Of a DNA stretch of 64,000 nt, positions 30,284 through 38,597 are shown in pieces. This DNA comes from CBDBDZ01 sp965204215. Lineage in GTDB: Bacteria > Pseudomonadota > Gammaproteobacteria > Pseudomonadales > GM7GCV1. The stretch covers positions 6,981-70,980 of the forward strand of contig CBDBDZ010000012.1 in the NCBI GenBank assembly GCA_965204215.1, read 5' to 3'. The position numbers and the translations under genes are program-made. Each line of letters opens with the position of its first letter. The first letter of the stretch is position 1. Under the pieces are notes generated by a model that ran no database searches, was not told where the DNA came from, and saw only the letters and a program-made list of their open reading frames with translations.

Positions 30284-31176
30284 AAATTGGCTATTGCCTC
30301 AGCAATTATTTTCTGCGCCGCTTTTGTCGCTTCTTCATCATAAACAGAACCTGCTTCAATATTAACTTCACTGGGGGTGGCGTGATCAAAAGTGTGAGTA
30401 GCATTTTCAAAAACGAAGTATTGGAAATAATCACGCATATCTTGATGCTCTTTTGCGTAATTAATACAAATTTGTTGATCGATATAGCGATCATTACCTC
30501 CTAAAAACATAGTAGTCGGAATTTTAATATCCCAACGCTCCATACAAGTGCCATAAAAAAGAAAACTGTACTTTAGACCATCAAAACTGTTTGCTTTCCA
30601 TTGCGCTAAACTTAAAGGCGGTTGCTGTCTGGAACCATACACCTGTGCCTGCCATAGCGTCATGGCACCATGAGAAAAGCCAGATAATATAATTTTATCG
30701 GTATCAATATAGTCCAATGTTTTAACATATTCGATGCTGGCAAACACATCGGCTGCTCGTTGCCAAGGTGTCATGGCAGTAAAGTTACAGGCATCGTCAG
30801 GGTTAATACCTCGGCCACTATAACTGTCTATAGCCATCATTACTACCCCCATGGCGTTGTAAAAATTTGCCCAGTCTTGCTCGTGGCTCAATGTCGGTCC
30901 ACTACAGCCATGAAAAAATAAAACCACAGGAAATTTCTCTACTTTACCGGGTTTGTAGATGCGGTCATATGGTCTTAGTTGTTGATTAATCGTTTCGATT
31001 GTCGTAAATTCAACATTTTTGATAGCATGTTGATAAGCCTCTTCCATAAATTGTAACAGACCTGCCCCATTAACGGCATTTTCAAGGTTTGCTTCCTGAT
31101 TGGCTAATTGATTTGAATGACAACCAGTTAAAATCATAAGCGTTACTATAGTGGTGATAAATATTACTTTCTTCAT
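30241..31176 (-). CDS. Lipoprotein alpha/beta-hydrolase (dienelactone hydrolase-like)
   Basis: A 311-residue protein with a lipoprotein signal (MKKVIFITTIVTLMILTGC, Cys at about 19). An alpha/beta-hydrolase domain follows: VVLFFHGCSGPT (oxyanion region), nucleophile in LSGFSHGAMTLWQ and His in FENATHTFDHATP. It resembles dienelactone-hydrolase family esterases exported to the periplasm. Its ATG directly follows the TAA of the upstream enolase-superfamily gene with no spacer, so the two are coupled. The last 14 or so codons (NPGYALEN...) come from the right terminal repeat of the MITE-like element, so the original C-terminus was probably replaced. The substrate is unknown. Confidence 0.78.
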   Translation of the reverse strand: MKKVIFITTIVTLMILTGCHSNQLANQEANLENAVNGAGLLQFMEEAYQHAIKNVEFTTIETINQQLRPYDRIYKPGKVEKFPVVLFFHGCSGPTLSHEQDWANFYNAMGVVMMAIDSYSGRGINPDDACNFTAMTPWQRAADVFASIEYVKTLDYIDTDKIILSGFSHGAMTLWQAQVYGSRQQPPLSLAQWKANSFDGLKYSFLFYGTCMERWDIKIPTTMFLGGNDRYIDQQICINYAKEHQDMRDYFQYFVFENATHTFDHATPSEVNIEAGSVYDEEATKAAQKIIAEAIANLNPGYALENDYFQK

Positions 31177-32412
31177 TTAATCTGACTCAAGTTGGTCAAT
31201 GGTTTTAATATTATCAGAGGGCAATGGTGTTTGACACATTTCTAAATGCAAACGCCCTCCTGATTTATAGCTATGCTTTTGAATAACATCCAGATTAAGC
31301 TCTATACCTAACCCTGCATCAGTTGGAGCATGCAAATAACCTTCTTCCCAATGCAACCGTTTATTGTTGACGAGCGCATCGTGAAATTCGGTATGAATTG
31401 TTTCCAAAATTAAAAAATTAGGCAAGGTGAAAGCCAGATGCGCCGCGGCAGCGTAGGCGACAGGGCCGCAATATATATGCGGCGCAATTTGAGCATTATA
31501 TAGTTCTGCCAATGCCGCTATTTTTTTGGTTTCCCATAACCCACCACTGCGCCCAACATTGGGTTGCAATATGGTAGCACCGTTGACCAAGGCGCGGTGA
31601 AATTCTGTTTTTGTCGTTAAACGCTCCCCTGTAGCAATTGGTATAGTGGTTGCATTAGCTACGGTTTGTAAAGACTCTAATTGGTCTGGCGGGCAAGGTT
31701 CTTCAAACCAAAGCGGGTCGAAAGCTTCTACACGCTGTGCCAGTCGAATAGCTGATGATGTCGTCATTTGACCATGTGTACCTAATAATATATCCATCTT
31801 ATCGCCCACCGCTTCGCGAATGGCTTTAATATTAACCTCAGTTCTTACAAGTTCTGCTATTGATAACTCTCTGCCTCCTTGAAAACTGTAGGGGCCTGCC
31901 GGGTCTTGTTTGATGGCAGTAAAGCCTTTATCCTTATATTTCAATGCCGCTTTAGCTGCTAAATCTGCATTGTGGTAAACATCACCTCCTGCATCGGCTG
32001 TATTATCTAAAATATCATTATAAAGGTAGGTATAAGTTCGCAATTTATCGTGAAAACGCCCGCCCAGCAACTGATAAGTAGGGACATTATGTGCTTTGCC
32101 TAAAATATCCCATATTGCCATTTCGATACCGCTAAAAACCCCCATCATGGAAATATCCGGCCGACCTGTAAAACCCGCTGAATAAATCTTTCTAAACAGC
32201 ATTTCAATACGATGAGGGTCAGCACCTGCAATAAACCGGTAAAAAGTATCTTCTATCATGTTGCAGGCAATATCACCAGACACGGGTATGCCATAACACT
32301 CCCCTATTCCTTCAAGTCCATTGTCAGTTTTTAATTGCAACAACACCCAAAACGAACCACCTATTGCCGTAGGTGGAACTGTTACCCATGTTTGAATGTC
32401 TGTTAGTTTCAT
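31177..32412 (-). CDS. Mandelate racemase/muconate lactonizing enzyme family protein
   Basis: A 411-residue enolase-superfamily enzyme, probably a sugar-acid dehydratase or cycloisomerase. ATG 32412 is chosen over the TTG at 32421. Landmarks are a lysine motif in FTAIKQDPAGPY, the strand-3 region DILLGTHGQMT, the metal Glu in PLWFEEPCPPD, a second Glu in IATGERLTTK, and a candidate catalytic His in APHIYCGPVAYA. At strand 3 the Asp that usually binds Mg appears to be Gly, with Thr-His next to it. This may define a subfamily rather than a defect. It is first in a two-gene operon with a lipoprotein hydrolase, which suggests use of an exogenous sugar acid or lactone. Confidence 0.85.
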   Translation of the reverse strand: MKLTDIQTWVTVPPTAIGGSFWVLLQLKTDNGLEGIGECYGIPVSGDIACNMIEDTFYRFIAGADPHRIEMLFRKIYSAGFTGRPDISMMGVFSGIEMAIWDILGKAHNVPTYQLLGGRFHDKLRTYTYLYNDILDNTADAGGDVYHNADLAAKAALKYKDKGFTAIKQDPAGPYSFQGGRELSIAELVRTEVNIKAIREAVGDKMDILLGTHGQMTTSSAIRLAQRVEAFDPLWFEEPCPPDQLESLQTVANATTIPIATGERLTTKTEFHRALVNGATILQPNVGRSGGLWETKKIAALAELYNAQIAPHIYCGPVAYAAAAHLAFTLPNFLILETIHTEFHDALVNNKRLHWEEGYLHAPTDAGLGIELNLDVIQKHSYKSGGRLHLEMCQTPLPSDNIKTIDQLESD

Positions 32413-32502
32413 CGCTATCAAATCATTGTATAATATTCACAGTGTAGTGCTTTGCCTTATACCCCACATTTACAACAAATTATCCAATTATAGCAAAAAA
32501 AC

Positions 32503-33480
32503 TTGAAAACCAAACGCCGCAATGAAGATTCCGTAATATCCTTTTTAGATATTATTTGCTGTGGTTTTGGTGCCATTGTGCTGCTGTTATTATTAATAAA
32601 AACAGGTGGAGAAGGCGCTTTACGAGGTGATAATCAAGACAAAATTACCAGCACCATTAAGCGCATTCAGGAAGAAATATATAGCATTCGCGGTGAAACC
32701 GATGTAGCCATTCAAGAACTTAACGCCAAACAGGAACAATTATCTCAATATAAAGAGCGCATTGCTATACTGCGCCTGGAACAAGAAAAACTGTTGAATG
32801 AGTTACAAAGTAGCGACAATATTGCAGGCAAGCAACAAGCGGAAAAACAGCAGTATGAATTAGCACTTCAACAGCTAACTGAAACCATCAAAAATTTGGT
32901 TAAAAAAGATGATAACGACTATATTGGTGGGGTGCCTGTGGATTCGGAATACATTATATTTATTATTGATACATCAGGCAGTATGGCATCAGTAGCCTGG
33001 GGGCGACTGTTGCGTGAAGTGGAAGATATTTTGTCGATTTACCCTGATGTAAAAGGAATTCAAGTCATGAATGATATGGGCAATTATATGTACAACAGTT
33101 ACGCCAACCGCTGGATACCCGATAGCCCCAAACGTCGCCAATTAATTATAAAAACATTGACTAATTGGCGACCTTTCAGTAATAGCAGCCCGGTTGAAGG
33201 TATTACTGCGGCTATCAAAACCTATTATTCACCCAAACATAAAATTAGCCTTTATGTGATGGGCGATGATTTTAGCGGCAATATCAATGGAGTTCTAAAA
33301 CAGGTAGTGAAACTTAATCCAAAAAATGCTCAAGGTGAATCCTTAGTCAGAATTCATGCTATTGGCTTTCCTGTAGCTTATTCGCAAGCCAGGCAAACGA
33401 ATCAGCATTTTGCAAGTCTAATGCGTAACCTGGCGGAACAAAACAGTGGTGCTTTCGTTGGCTTAAACTCGAATAATTAA
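32503..33480 (+). CDS. Membrane-anchored VWA domain protein with coiled coil
   Basis: A 325-residue protein. A basic N-terminus is followed by one membrane helix (about 12-32, SFLDIICCGFGAIVLLLLL), a motif shared by a family of marine-bacterial VWA proteins. Then come a periplasmic coiled coil (about 45-133) and a von Willebrand A domain with a complete MIDAS start DTSGSM (156-161). The start is TTG 32503; there is no alternative ATG before the VWA domain and no strong ribosome binding site. Similar proteins usually stand next to TolQ/ExbD-type channels, but none is here. Two lipoproteins and an M48 protease follow on the same strand. Function is unknown; a metal-dependent adhesion or scaffold role in the envelope is inference. 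Confidence 0.75.
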   Translation: MKTKRRNEDSVISFLDIICCGFGAIVLLLLLIKTGGEGALRGDNQDKITSTIKRIQEEIYSIRGETDVAIQELNAKQEQLSQYKERIAILRLEQEKLLNELQSSDNIAGKQQAEKQQYELALQQLTETIKNLVKKDDNDYIGGVPVDSEYIIFIIDTSGSMASVAWGRLLREVEDILSIYPDVKGIQVMNDMGNYMYNSYANRWIPDSPKRRQLIIKTLTNWRPFSNSSPVEGITAAIKTYYSPKHKISLYVMGDDFSGNINGVLKQVVKLNPKNAQGESLVRIHAIGFPVAYSQARQTNQHFASLMRNLAEQNSGAFVGLNSNN

Positions 33481-33483
33481 ACA

Positions 33484-34218
33484 ATGCATAAACTTTTGGC
33501 TACCTCTATTAATTCGCTCCTGCGAATTAATAGATTCGAAAATAAAAAATGCAATTTTTATTTTCTCGCAAAATCAACTGTTTACAACAGCCGATTTTGT
33601 CAGTATATCCTATACTACCCGGAAACCTCAATAAATAGAGGTTCCCTTTTAACAATTGCTCTTTGCTTAATGACATTTTCCCTGCTTGGTAGCTGTTCTA
33701 ATCATATAAAAATTAGTCCAAAACCGCTCACTCCACTGGTTGAACCATTACATGTGCCGGTAGGACTAATTACAGAAAAGGACTTTAAGAAATTAAAAGT
33801 TAAGCAACGCAATGCAGAAAACACCCGTACTCGCAGAACCTTTATTATTGGTCCTGCACAGCATTTATTATTTACCAATCTTATCGATGCTATCTCTGGT
33901 GACCACCGCTCAACGCCCACTATACTTGTTAAACCTGTCTTATCACAATATAAAGTCTCTGACCCTGTCGCCGGCGGTTCTGCAAAGTATGAAGTTTGGT
34001 TAACTTACAAAATAATGTTACACAATACACTGACCAATCAGCAAGAGGTTTGGGTATTGCAAAGTTATGGCGCAGCCAAAGAACCAGCATTGAGTATTGA
34101 GAATGCCAGCTTCAACAAAGCCACTCAAAAAGCTATCAGGCAATTCGGTACTCTATTTTTAACCCAGTACCGTAAACGCAATATTTTTCAGCAACTGACT
34201 CAAGCATCGGTACAATGA
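33484..34218 (+). CDS. Predicted lipoprotein of unknown function; start uncertain
   Basis: The frame opens at ATG 33484, but the first 55 codons coincide with five adjacent DNA hairpins (33505-33646) and have no ribosome binding site. An ideal lipoprotein signal follows: Arg, then GSLLTIALCLMTFSLLGSC (lipobox LLGSC, about residues 53-71). ATG 33670 would leave too short a signal, so a start at 33484, 33496 (TTG) or an unusual codon after AGAGG at 33637 must be considered. The mature part (about 170 residues) is soluble. I recognise no domain; HVPVGLITEKDF and TRRTFIIGPAQH are its most distinctive stretches. Its stop overlaps the next start by 4 bp. Confidence 0.6.
   Translation: MHKLLATSINSLLRINRFENKKCNFYFLAKSTVYNSRFCQYILYYPETSINRGSLLTIALCLMTFSLLGSCSNHIKISPKPLTPLVEPLHVPVGLITEKDFKKLKVKQRNAENTRTRRTFIIGPAQHLLFTNLIDAISGDHRSTPTILVKPVLSQYKVSDPVAGGSAKYEVWLTYKIMLHNTLTNQQEVWVLQSYGAAKEPALSIENASFNKATQKAIRQFGTLFLTQYRKRNIFQQLTQASVQ
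33505..33646. repeat. Array of five adjacent hairpins
   Basis: Five back-to-back stem-loops are separated by only 2-4 nt. H1 is a perfect 13-bp stem (33505-33534) with loop TCCT. H2 is an 11-bp stem GAAAATAAAAA/TTTTTATTTTC (33538-33565). H3 is CAAAATC..CTGTT-tac-AACAG..GATTTTG (33569-33599). H4 is AGTATA-TCC-TATACT (33602-33616). H5 is GGAAACCTC/GAGGTTCCC with one mismatch (33621-33646), followed by TTTT. All lie in the first third of the formal reading frame of the lipoprotein gene. Confidence 0.8.
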
Positions 34219-34910
34219 AAACAATCGTTGCTCTCACTCTAGTTGCTTTTATTTCTGGGTGCACTTATGTCAATGTCGATAAAATTGAAATTGACCAGCC
34301 TGTTGCTATACAAGAGGGCGAGTCTATTGTTATTCTTAAAGCCGAACACCCTCAAGCTGTTACGGAAAGCAGCTTGATTAGCTGCTTAAATAAACATCTA
34401 AGAAAGTCCAACCCTAAGCTTAATGTGCTAAAAGAAAAAGAGTTTGTAAACAATTTTTACCCATGGTTTGAACCCGAAGTCGCACCTTCTACCCCCGGCA
34501 AATTGGAGGAGCTAATGACAAGACCGCTTGTGGTTAAAAAATTATCCGAACTTAAATTAAACTATCTTATTTGGGTAACAGGTTCAACCGAATCACACGA
34601 TAACAAACTGGCGCTAGCCTGTGGACCCCAAGGCTGTTTAGGTTTTGGTTCGTGGAAGAATACAGGCAATTATGAAGCGATTATTTGGAGACTTGACAGG
34701 TTGAGTCACTCTAAAGTAACTGATTCCAACACATCCGACACTACACAAGCAAGTCGTCTGGAAATAGGCAGAATTAGCACTGATGCCACAGGAACGTCCT
34801 ACCTTCCTGCTGTCGTCGTTCCTCTACCTATACTCGCCAGAGTGCAAGCTAGAGCTTGCACAGGGATGGGTAAAGAACTAGCCAAGTTTTTCAGCGATGC
34901 CTCTGCATAA
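34215..34910 (+). CDS. Predicted lipoprotein upstream of M48 protease
   Basis: A 231-residue protein with a clear lipoprotein signal MKTIVALTLVAFISGC (Cys16). The mature region has a pair of cysteines in LACGPQGCLGFGSW and ends ACTGMGKELAKFF. I do not recognise a named domain. It overlaps the preceding lipoprotein gene by 4 bp and the following protease gene by 14 bp, so the three are one translational unit. It probably works in the envelope with the protease, as a substrate adaptor or partner; that is inferred from context only. Confidence 0.7.
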   Translation: MKTIVALTLVAFISGCTYVNVDKIEIDQPVAIQEGESIVILKAEHPQAVTESSLISCLNKHLRKSNPKLNVLKEKEFVNNFYPWFEPEVAPSTPGKLEELMTRPLVVKKLSELKLNYLIWVTGSTESHDNKLALACGPQGCLGFGSWKNTGNYEAIIWRLDRLSHSKVTDSNTSDTTQASRLEIGRISTDATGTSYLPAVVVPLPILARVQARACTGMGKELAKFFSDASA

Positions 34911-36231
34911 ACTCCTGATACTCATTTTAGCACTGATTAGCTCTTACAGCTATTCTCAAACCAGTCACAAGCAAATCATTGAAGCTACACCGCTGTATCC
35001 AGATGAAGAATTAGCAACATATGTTCAGTCTGTTCTTGATAAGTTGGTAAGTGCCAATACCAAAGGCAAAAAACGCTACCTGGTCTACGTACTCGACAGC
35101 CCCGACATCAATGCATTTATAACTCCAGCTGGTAACATGTATATATATAGAGGGCTACTTAACCATGTAACTTCCGAGGCTGAATTAGCTGGTATTCTTG
35201 CACATGAACTTGCACACATACGCGACAGACACGCTCTTAAATTAAAGTCTTCTACTGCACTACAAAATGTTGTTTCTATAGCAGCAGCCATTACTGCAAG
35301 AAGCAGTGAAGTGGGTAATGTGGTGGGAATTTTTGCCAAAGCGCAGAAAAGTGGTTTTGGGCGCAAACTTGAACTAAGAGCCGACGAGCTAGGCGCAAAG
35401 TATTTATACAACGCAGGCTATTCACCTTTCGCACTAATTGATGTATTAACCTTATTAAAAAATCACCAGCGTTTCGTCACATATAAAGCCAAGTTGCAAG
35501 GGCAAGGCTTTCAAACATACCACGGCGTTTTTGCTAGCCACCCGCGCAACGACAAGCGCCTGCTAGAAGTGATAGAACAAGCAGGAGAACTGCCTCCCAA
35601 TGAGGATTTTATTGGCAGAAAAGAAGTACGTTTAGCTCTTGAAGGTGTTGTCTATGGCGACAATGCCATAACAGCAAATACAGATACCTTTGCCTACATT
35701 CATCGCAAACACGGCATAGCAGTTGACCTTGGCAATAACTGGCAAACTAAAGAAAATGGTGATACGGTTACTTTTTATTCTGAAACTGATGGAATTTCTT
35801 TAGCATTTGAAACTTTTAGGGAAGCAAGACACCATTGCAATAACTCTATCGACAGTGCTATAGCAAAGCCTTTAAACAATCACGACATCGGCTATTATTT
35901 AATACGGCAACCTAACCTGCTTGCCTGCATTCAAATAGGCACCAGAAGTTTTCATTTTGTGGGAAACAGTTCCAACCCTCCATTATCAGAACAAGATATA
36001 GACCAGCTACTGGTGATTATCAACACTTTTCGACGAGTTAGCCGTAGCGATTACCAAGCCAACAATACCAAAAACATTTACTACCAGCGCGCCCAGCCAG
36101 GCGATACTTTTGCCAAATTAGCCCGCAATCAAATTTTAGGGAAGCACACCGAAGATTACTTGCGTCTGATTAATAGCTTTTACCCCAAAGGTGAGCCTGA
36201 GCCAGGGTATTGGCTAAAACTCGTCAAGTAA
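34897..36231 (+). CDS. Exported M48 family metalloprotease (BepA/LoiP-like)
   Basis: A 444-residue periplasmic zinc protease. The signal peptide is about 1-20 (LLILILALISSYSYS). The M48 domain has the HExxH site HELAHIRDRH (His103, Glu104, His107) and the third zinc ligand in ELRADELGAKYL. The substrate-lid helices include GVFASHPRNDKRLLEVI. The C-terminal part (about 230-444) has no TPR repeats, unlike BepA. It ends in a LysM-like segment QPGDTFAKLARNQI...PGYWLKLVK that could bind cell wall. It overlaps the upstream lipoprotein by 14 bp. The likely role is outer-membrane protein or lipoprotein quality control. Confidence 0.85.
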   Translation: MPLHKLLILILALISSYSYSQTSHKQIIEATPLYPDEELATYVQSVLDKLVSANTKGKKRYLVYVLDSPDINAFITPAGNMYIYRGLLNHVTSEAELAGILAHELAHIRDRHALKLKSSTALQNVVSIAAAITARSSEVGNVVGIFAKAQKSGFGRKLELRADELGAKYLYNAGYSPFALIDVLTLLKNHQRFVTYKAKLQGQGFQTYHGVFASHPRNDKRLLEVIEQAGELPPNEDFIGRKEVRLALEGVVYGDNAITANTDTFAYIHRKHGIAVDLGNNWQTKENGDTVTFYSETDGISLAFETFREARHHCNNSIDSAIAKPLNNHDIGYYLIRQPNLLACIQIGTRSFHFVGNSSNPPLSEQDIDQLLVIINTFRRVSRSDYQANNTKNIYYQRAQPGDTFAKLARNQILGKHTEDYLRLINSFYPKGEPEPGYWLKLVK

Positions 36232-36245
36232 CATATAATAGCTGA

Positions 36246-36518
36246 ATGAATCATCAACAAGTCCTATGGGCATCCAGACGAGGCATGTTAGAACTGGATA
36301 TTTTGCTGGAAGGGTTTTCACGCAACACCTATCCACAGCTAAGCAAAAACATACAACAATGTTTTCAACAGTTTTTAAATGAGACTGATCAAGATTTATT
36401 TGATTGGCTACTTAAAAAGAAAGTGCCTGAGTACGCGCATTACATCGAATTAATTGAACTGATACACACTAGCAACAAGGATAGAAATGAAAAACAAAAC
36501 GTATACCTGTCAGCTTAA
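36246..36518 (+). CDS. sdhE: FAD assembly factor SdhE
   Basis: A 90-residue helical protein (YgfY/SDHAF2 family) that promotes covalent FAD attachment to succinate dehydrogenase and fumarate reductase flavoproteins. The diagnostic RRGM motif is in WASRRGMLELDILL near residue 12, followed by the conserved LFDWLLKKKVPE. It overlaps cptA by 32 bp, the standard gammaproteobacterial pair. It starts 15 bp after the M48 protease gene. Confidence 0.94.
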   Translation: MNHQQVLWASRRGMLELDILLEGFSRNTYPQLSKNIQQCFQQFLNETDQDLFDWLLKKKVPEYAHYIELIELIHTSNKDRNEKQNVYLSA

Positions 36519-36906
36519 CCTATTAGCGCCTAAACGACTTATTCAGCAATATTTTATTGTGGTAACTTTTATCTTCTACTGTGGTTTATATTCCTTAAAT
36601 ACGTTAGAAACACTACAGCACCTTCCATTAATTTGTTGGTTTGTCGCTTCCTTAGGCATTCCTGTGATTTTAGCCTACGGCTACAACAAAACGCTGAATC
36701 AATACCCTTGTATTCTTGCCTTCAACAATAATCAGTGGTATTACAACAACCAACCTATATGCGTGTTATCTTGTTTGTTTTTAGGAAATTATTTGATGCT
36801 GGTCACCATTAAGGCAAAACAAAAAACCGTTACATTAATCATCAACCAGCACTCTACTAATGAAAAACAATTGCACCAGTTACGAGTTTTAATGGTTATA
36901 AAAAGA

Positions 36907-36933
<27 letters not shown>
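36487..36933 (+). CDS. cptA: YgfX/CptA family membrane protein, partner of SdhE
   Basis: A 148-residue protein with two membrane helices (about 21-38 and 44-62) and a short cytosolic C-terminal domain, the YgfX (DUF1434) layout. The start ATG 36487 lies inside sdhE with AAGG 7 bp upstream. In E. coli this protein is described as a toxin-like inhibitor of cell division linked to SdhE, though that role is debated. Its last codons overlap the 3' end of the SRP RNA gene on the opposite strand. Confidence 0.82.
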
Positions 36934-37005
<72 letters not shown>

Positions 37006-37011
37006 GTCGAT

Positions 37012-37017
37012 ATTATA
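37012..37017 (-). promoter_or_regulatory. -10 box of the SRP RNA promoter
   Basis: A perfect TATAAT on the minus strand, placed 6-7 nt before the RNA 5' end. A -35 hexamer is not obvious (TAGCAG at 17-bp spacing is weak). Confidence 0.6.
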
Positions 37018-37105
37018 ACAAGGTTTTGCACTAACTGCTACGCATAAAACCTGTAGGAGATTTACAATCTGGGTTAATAAAATGAAAGTGATACAAATCA
37101 TATAC

Positions 37106-38311
37106 CTATTGATACCTGGTATCTTTTTTATTCCGGGTAACATCGTACCCATACAAATAATCTTGTCGTTTATGAATTAAAAATGGCGCTAACTTACCAG
37201 ACAACCACATGGGACTATAAGTGGCTAATTGACTTAACCTTGTACGTTTATGGAAAGTTTTGGCATTTTTTCTTGAATATGCCTGGACCATAGATGCACG
37301 TTTATAACGTGCGCTCTGGTAAACCTTTAAGTCATCTCTAACAGAGTTACAAACCGATAATTGCTGTGACAATACCCAAGCATCTTCAACAGCCATAGCT
37401 GCCCCTTGAGCCATAAAGGGCAACATGGGGTGCGCAGCATCTCCTAAAAGCGCGACTCTGTTATCAACCCAGGTGCCTAATGGTTCTCGGTCAAATAATG
37501 CCCATCGGTATAATTCATCAGCCTGTTTAAACATATTGATGATTGTTGAATGCCAACCTTTAAATTCAGCTAAGGCTTCTTCTGCACTACCTTTTTCTGT
37601 CCAGGATTCAGCAACCCAATTATCTTGTTCCACCACCGCAACCAAATTAGCTAATGTACCTTGCCGTAGCTGATAGGTCACGCAATGCTTGTCCTTGCCC
37701 ATCCAGACACATGCTGTTGGTCCAGGAGCAAAAACGCCTAACTTTTCCATAGGCACTACCGCCCGCCAGGCTACGTTTCCAGTAAATATTGGCACATCTT
37801 TACCCAACATCTGGCTGCGTATTGGAGAATGTATGCCATCAGCACCAATTAACACATCACCTTCAATTCCAAAACCATTTGATGTTGTTACTGCCAATTT
37901 ATTCGCTGTATGTCGATACCCTGTCACCTCATGTCCAAACCGAATACCTTCATGACTTCTTTCTCGCAAAGCTGCCTCAAGCACAGCAATAAAGTCAGCT
38001 CTATGAATATGTAAATAAGATGAACCCCAGCGCTTAATAGCAGTATCAGCAAGAGGAACATTAAATAACTCCATACCTGATATACCCATTCGCGCTTCAA
38101 TGGACTTTGGTCTAAAGCCGATTTTCGTCAAGCGTTCATCAAGATCAAGAGCTTCAAACACTTTCATTGCATTTGGCGAAATCTGAATACCTGCCCCAAT
38201 TTCACACAATTCTAAAGTGCGCTCTAAAATAATCACTTCATGACCAAATTTAAGTGCACACAGAGCCGCTGTTAAGCCTCCAATTCCAGCACCAGAGATA
38301 ATAATTTTCAT
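37106..38311 (-). CDS. FAD-dependent aromatic monooxygenase (salicylate/3-hydroxybenzoate hydroxylase-like)
   Basis: A 401-residue class A flavoprotein monooxygenase. The Rossmann motif is IIISGAGIGGLTAALCALKFG at the N-terminus, the DG motif is in VLIGADGIHSPIRSQ, and the GD motif is in VALLGDAAHPMLPFMAQGAA. ATG 38311 is used because the FAD fold starts there; an in-frame extension to 38419 runs through palindromic DNA. It is similar in layout to salicylate 1-monooxygenase and 3-hydroxybenzoate 6-hydroxylase. No ring-cleavage genes are nearby, so the substrate is open. It is monocistronic. Confidence 0.88.
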   Translation of the reverse strand: MKIIISGAGIGGLTAALCALKFGHEVIILERTLELCEIGAGIQISPNAMKVFEALDLDERLTKIGFRPKSIEARMGISGMELFNVPLADTAIKRWGSSYLHIHRADFIAVLEAALRERSHEGIRFGHEVTGYRHTANKLAVTTSNGFGIEGDVLIGADGIHSPIRSQMLGKDVPIFTGNVAWRAVVPMEKLGVFAPGPTACVWMGKDKHCVTYQLRQGTLANLVAVVEQDNWVAESWTEKGSAEEALAEFKGWHSTIINMFKQADELYRWALFDREPLGTWVDNRVALLGDAAHPMLPFMAQGAAMAVEDAWVLSQQLSVCNSVRDDLKVYQSARYKRASMVQAYSRKNAKTFHKRTRLSQLATYSPMWLSGKLAPFLIHKRQDYLYGYDVTRNKKDTRYQ

Positions 38312-38333
38312 AATATTAATACGGCATGAAAAT

Positions 38334-38475
38334 ACCGAGCTAATATGTGGCTCAAGGAAGTGCCACCCCGACGAGCGACAGCTCGGTCGCGAACCCTTGA
38401 AATACAAGAAAATTCGCATATTTTCGCCAGTATTTCAAGGGTGACAAATAAAATACGCAGGAGCGTTATTTTATT
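38334..38475. repeat. Cluster of three compound hairpins
   Basis: Three consecutive structures. First, ACCGAGCT (38334-38341)/AGCTCGGT (38380-38387), enclosing GTGGC/GCCAC (38347-38366). Second, CCCTTGAAATAC (38394-38405)/GTATTTCAAGGG (38430-38441), enclosing GAAAAT/ATTTTC (38408-38425). Third, AATAAAATA (38447-38455)/TATTTTATT (38467-38475), capped by CGC-AGGA-GCG. All stems are perfect. The cluster lies between two divergent genes, upstream of both, so it is not a terminator. Confidence 0.8.
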
Positions 38476-38485
38476 GCCAGGTTAA
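38440..38485 (-). repeat. 46-bp palindromic repeat, copy 2
   Basis: Inverse copy of 21729-21774 with 43 of 46 identical bases; it contains the third hairpin of the cluster. The rest of the spacer, 38486-38597, shows only the ribosome binding site of the next gene. Confidence 0.75.
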
Positions 38486-38597
38486 TATGTTAGCTACTAT
38501 ATACCAACAAACACACCAATTTCCAGTCGATTACCATTGCCTTAACTAACTTTTTCCTGCAATATGTCCACCTATTTAACTATTGAGGCATTCTTCA

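Noticed and set aside
33505..33646. Integron attC sites or a CRISPR array
   Set aside because: The hairpins differ from one another, have no regular spacers, and lack the conserved attC core sites; no integrase or cas gene is present.
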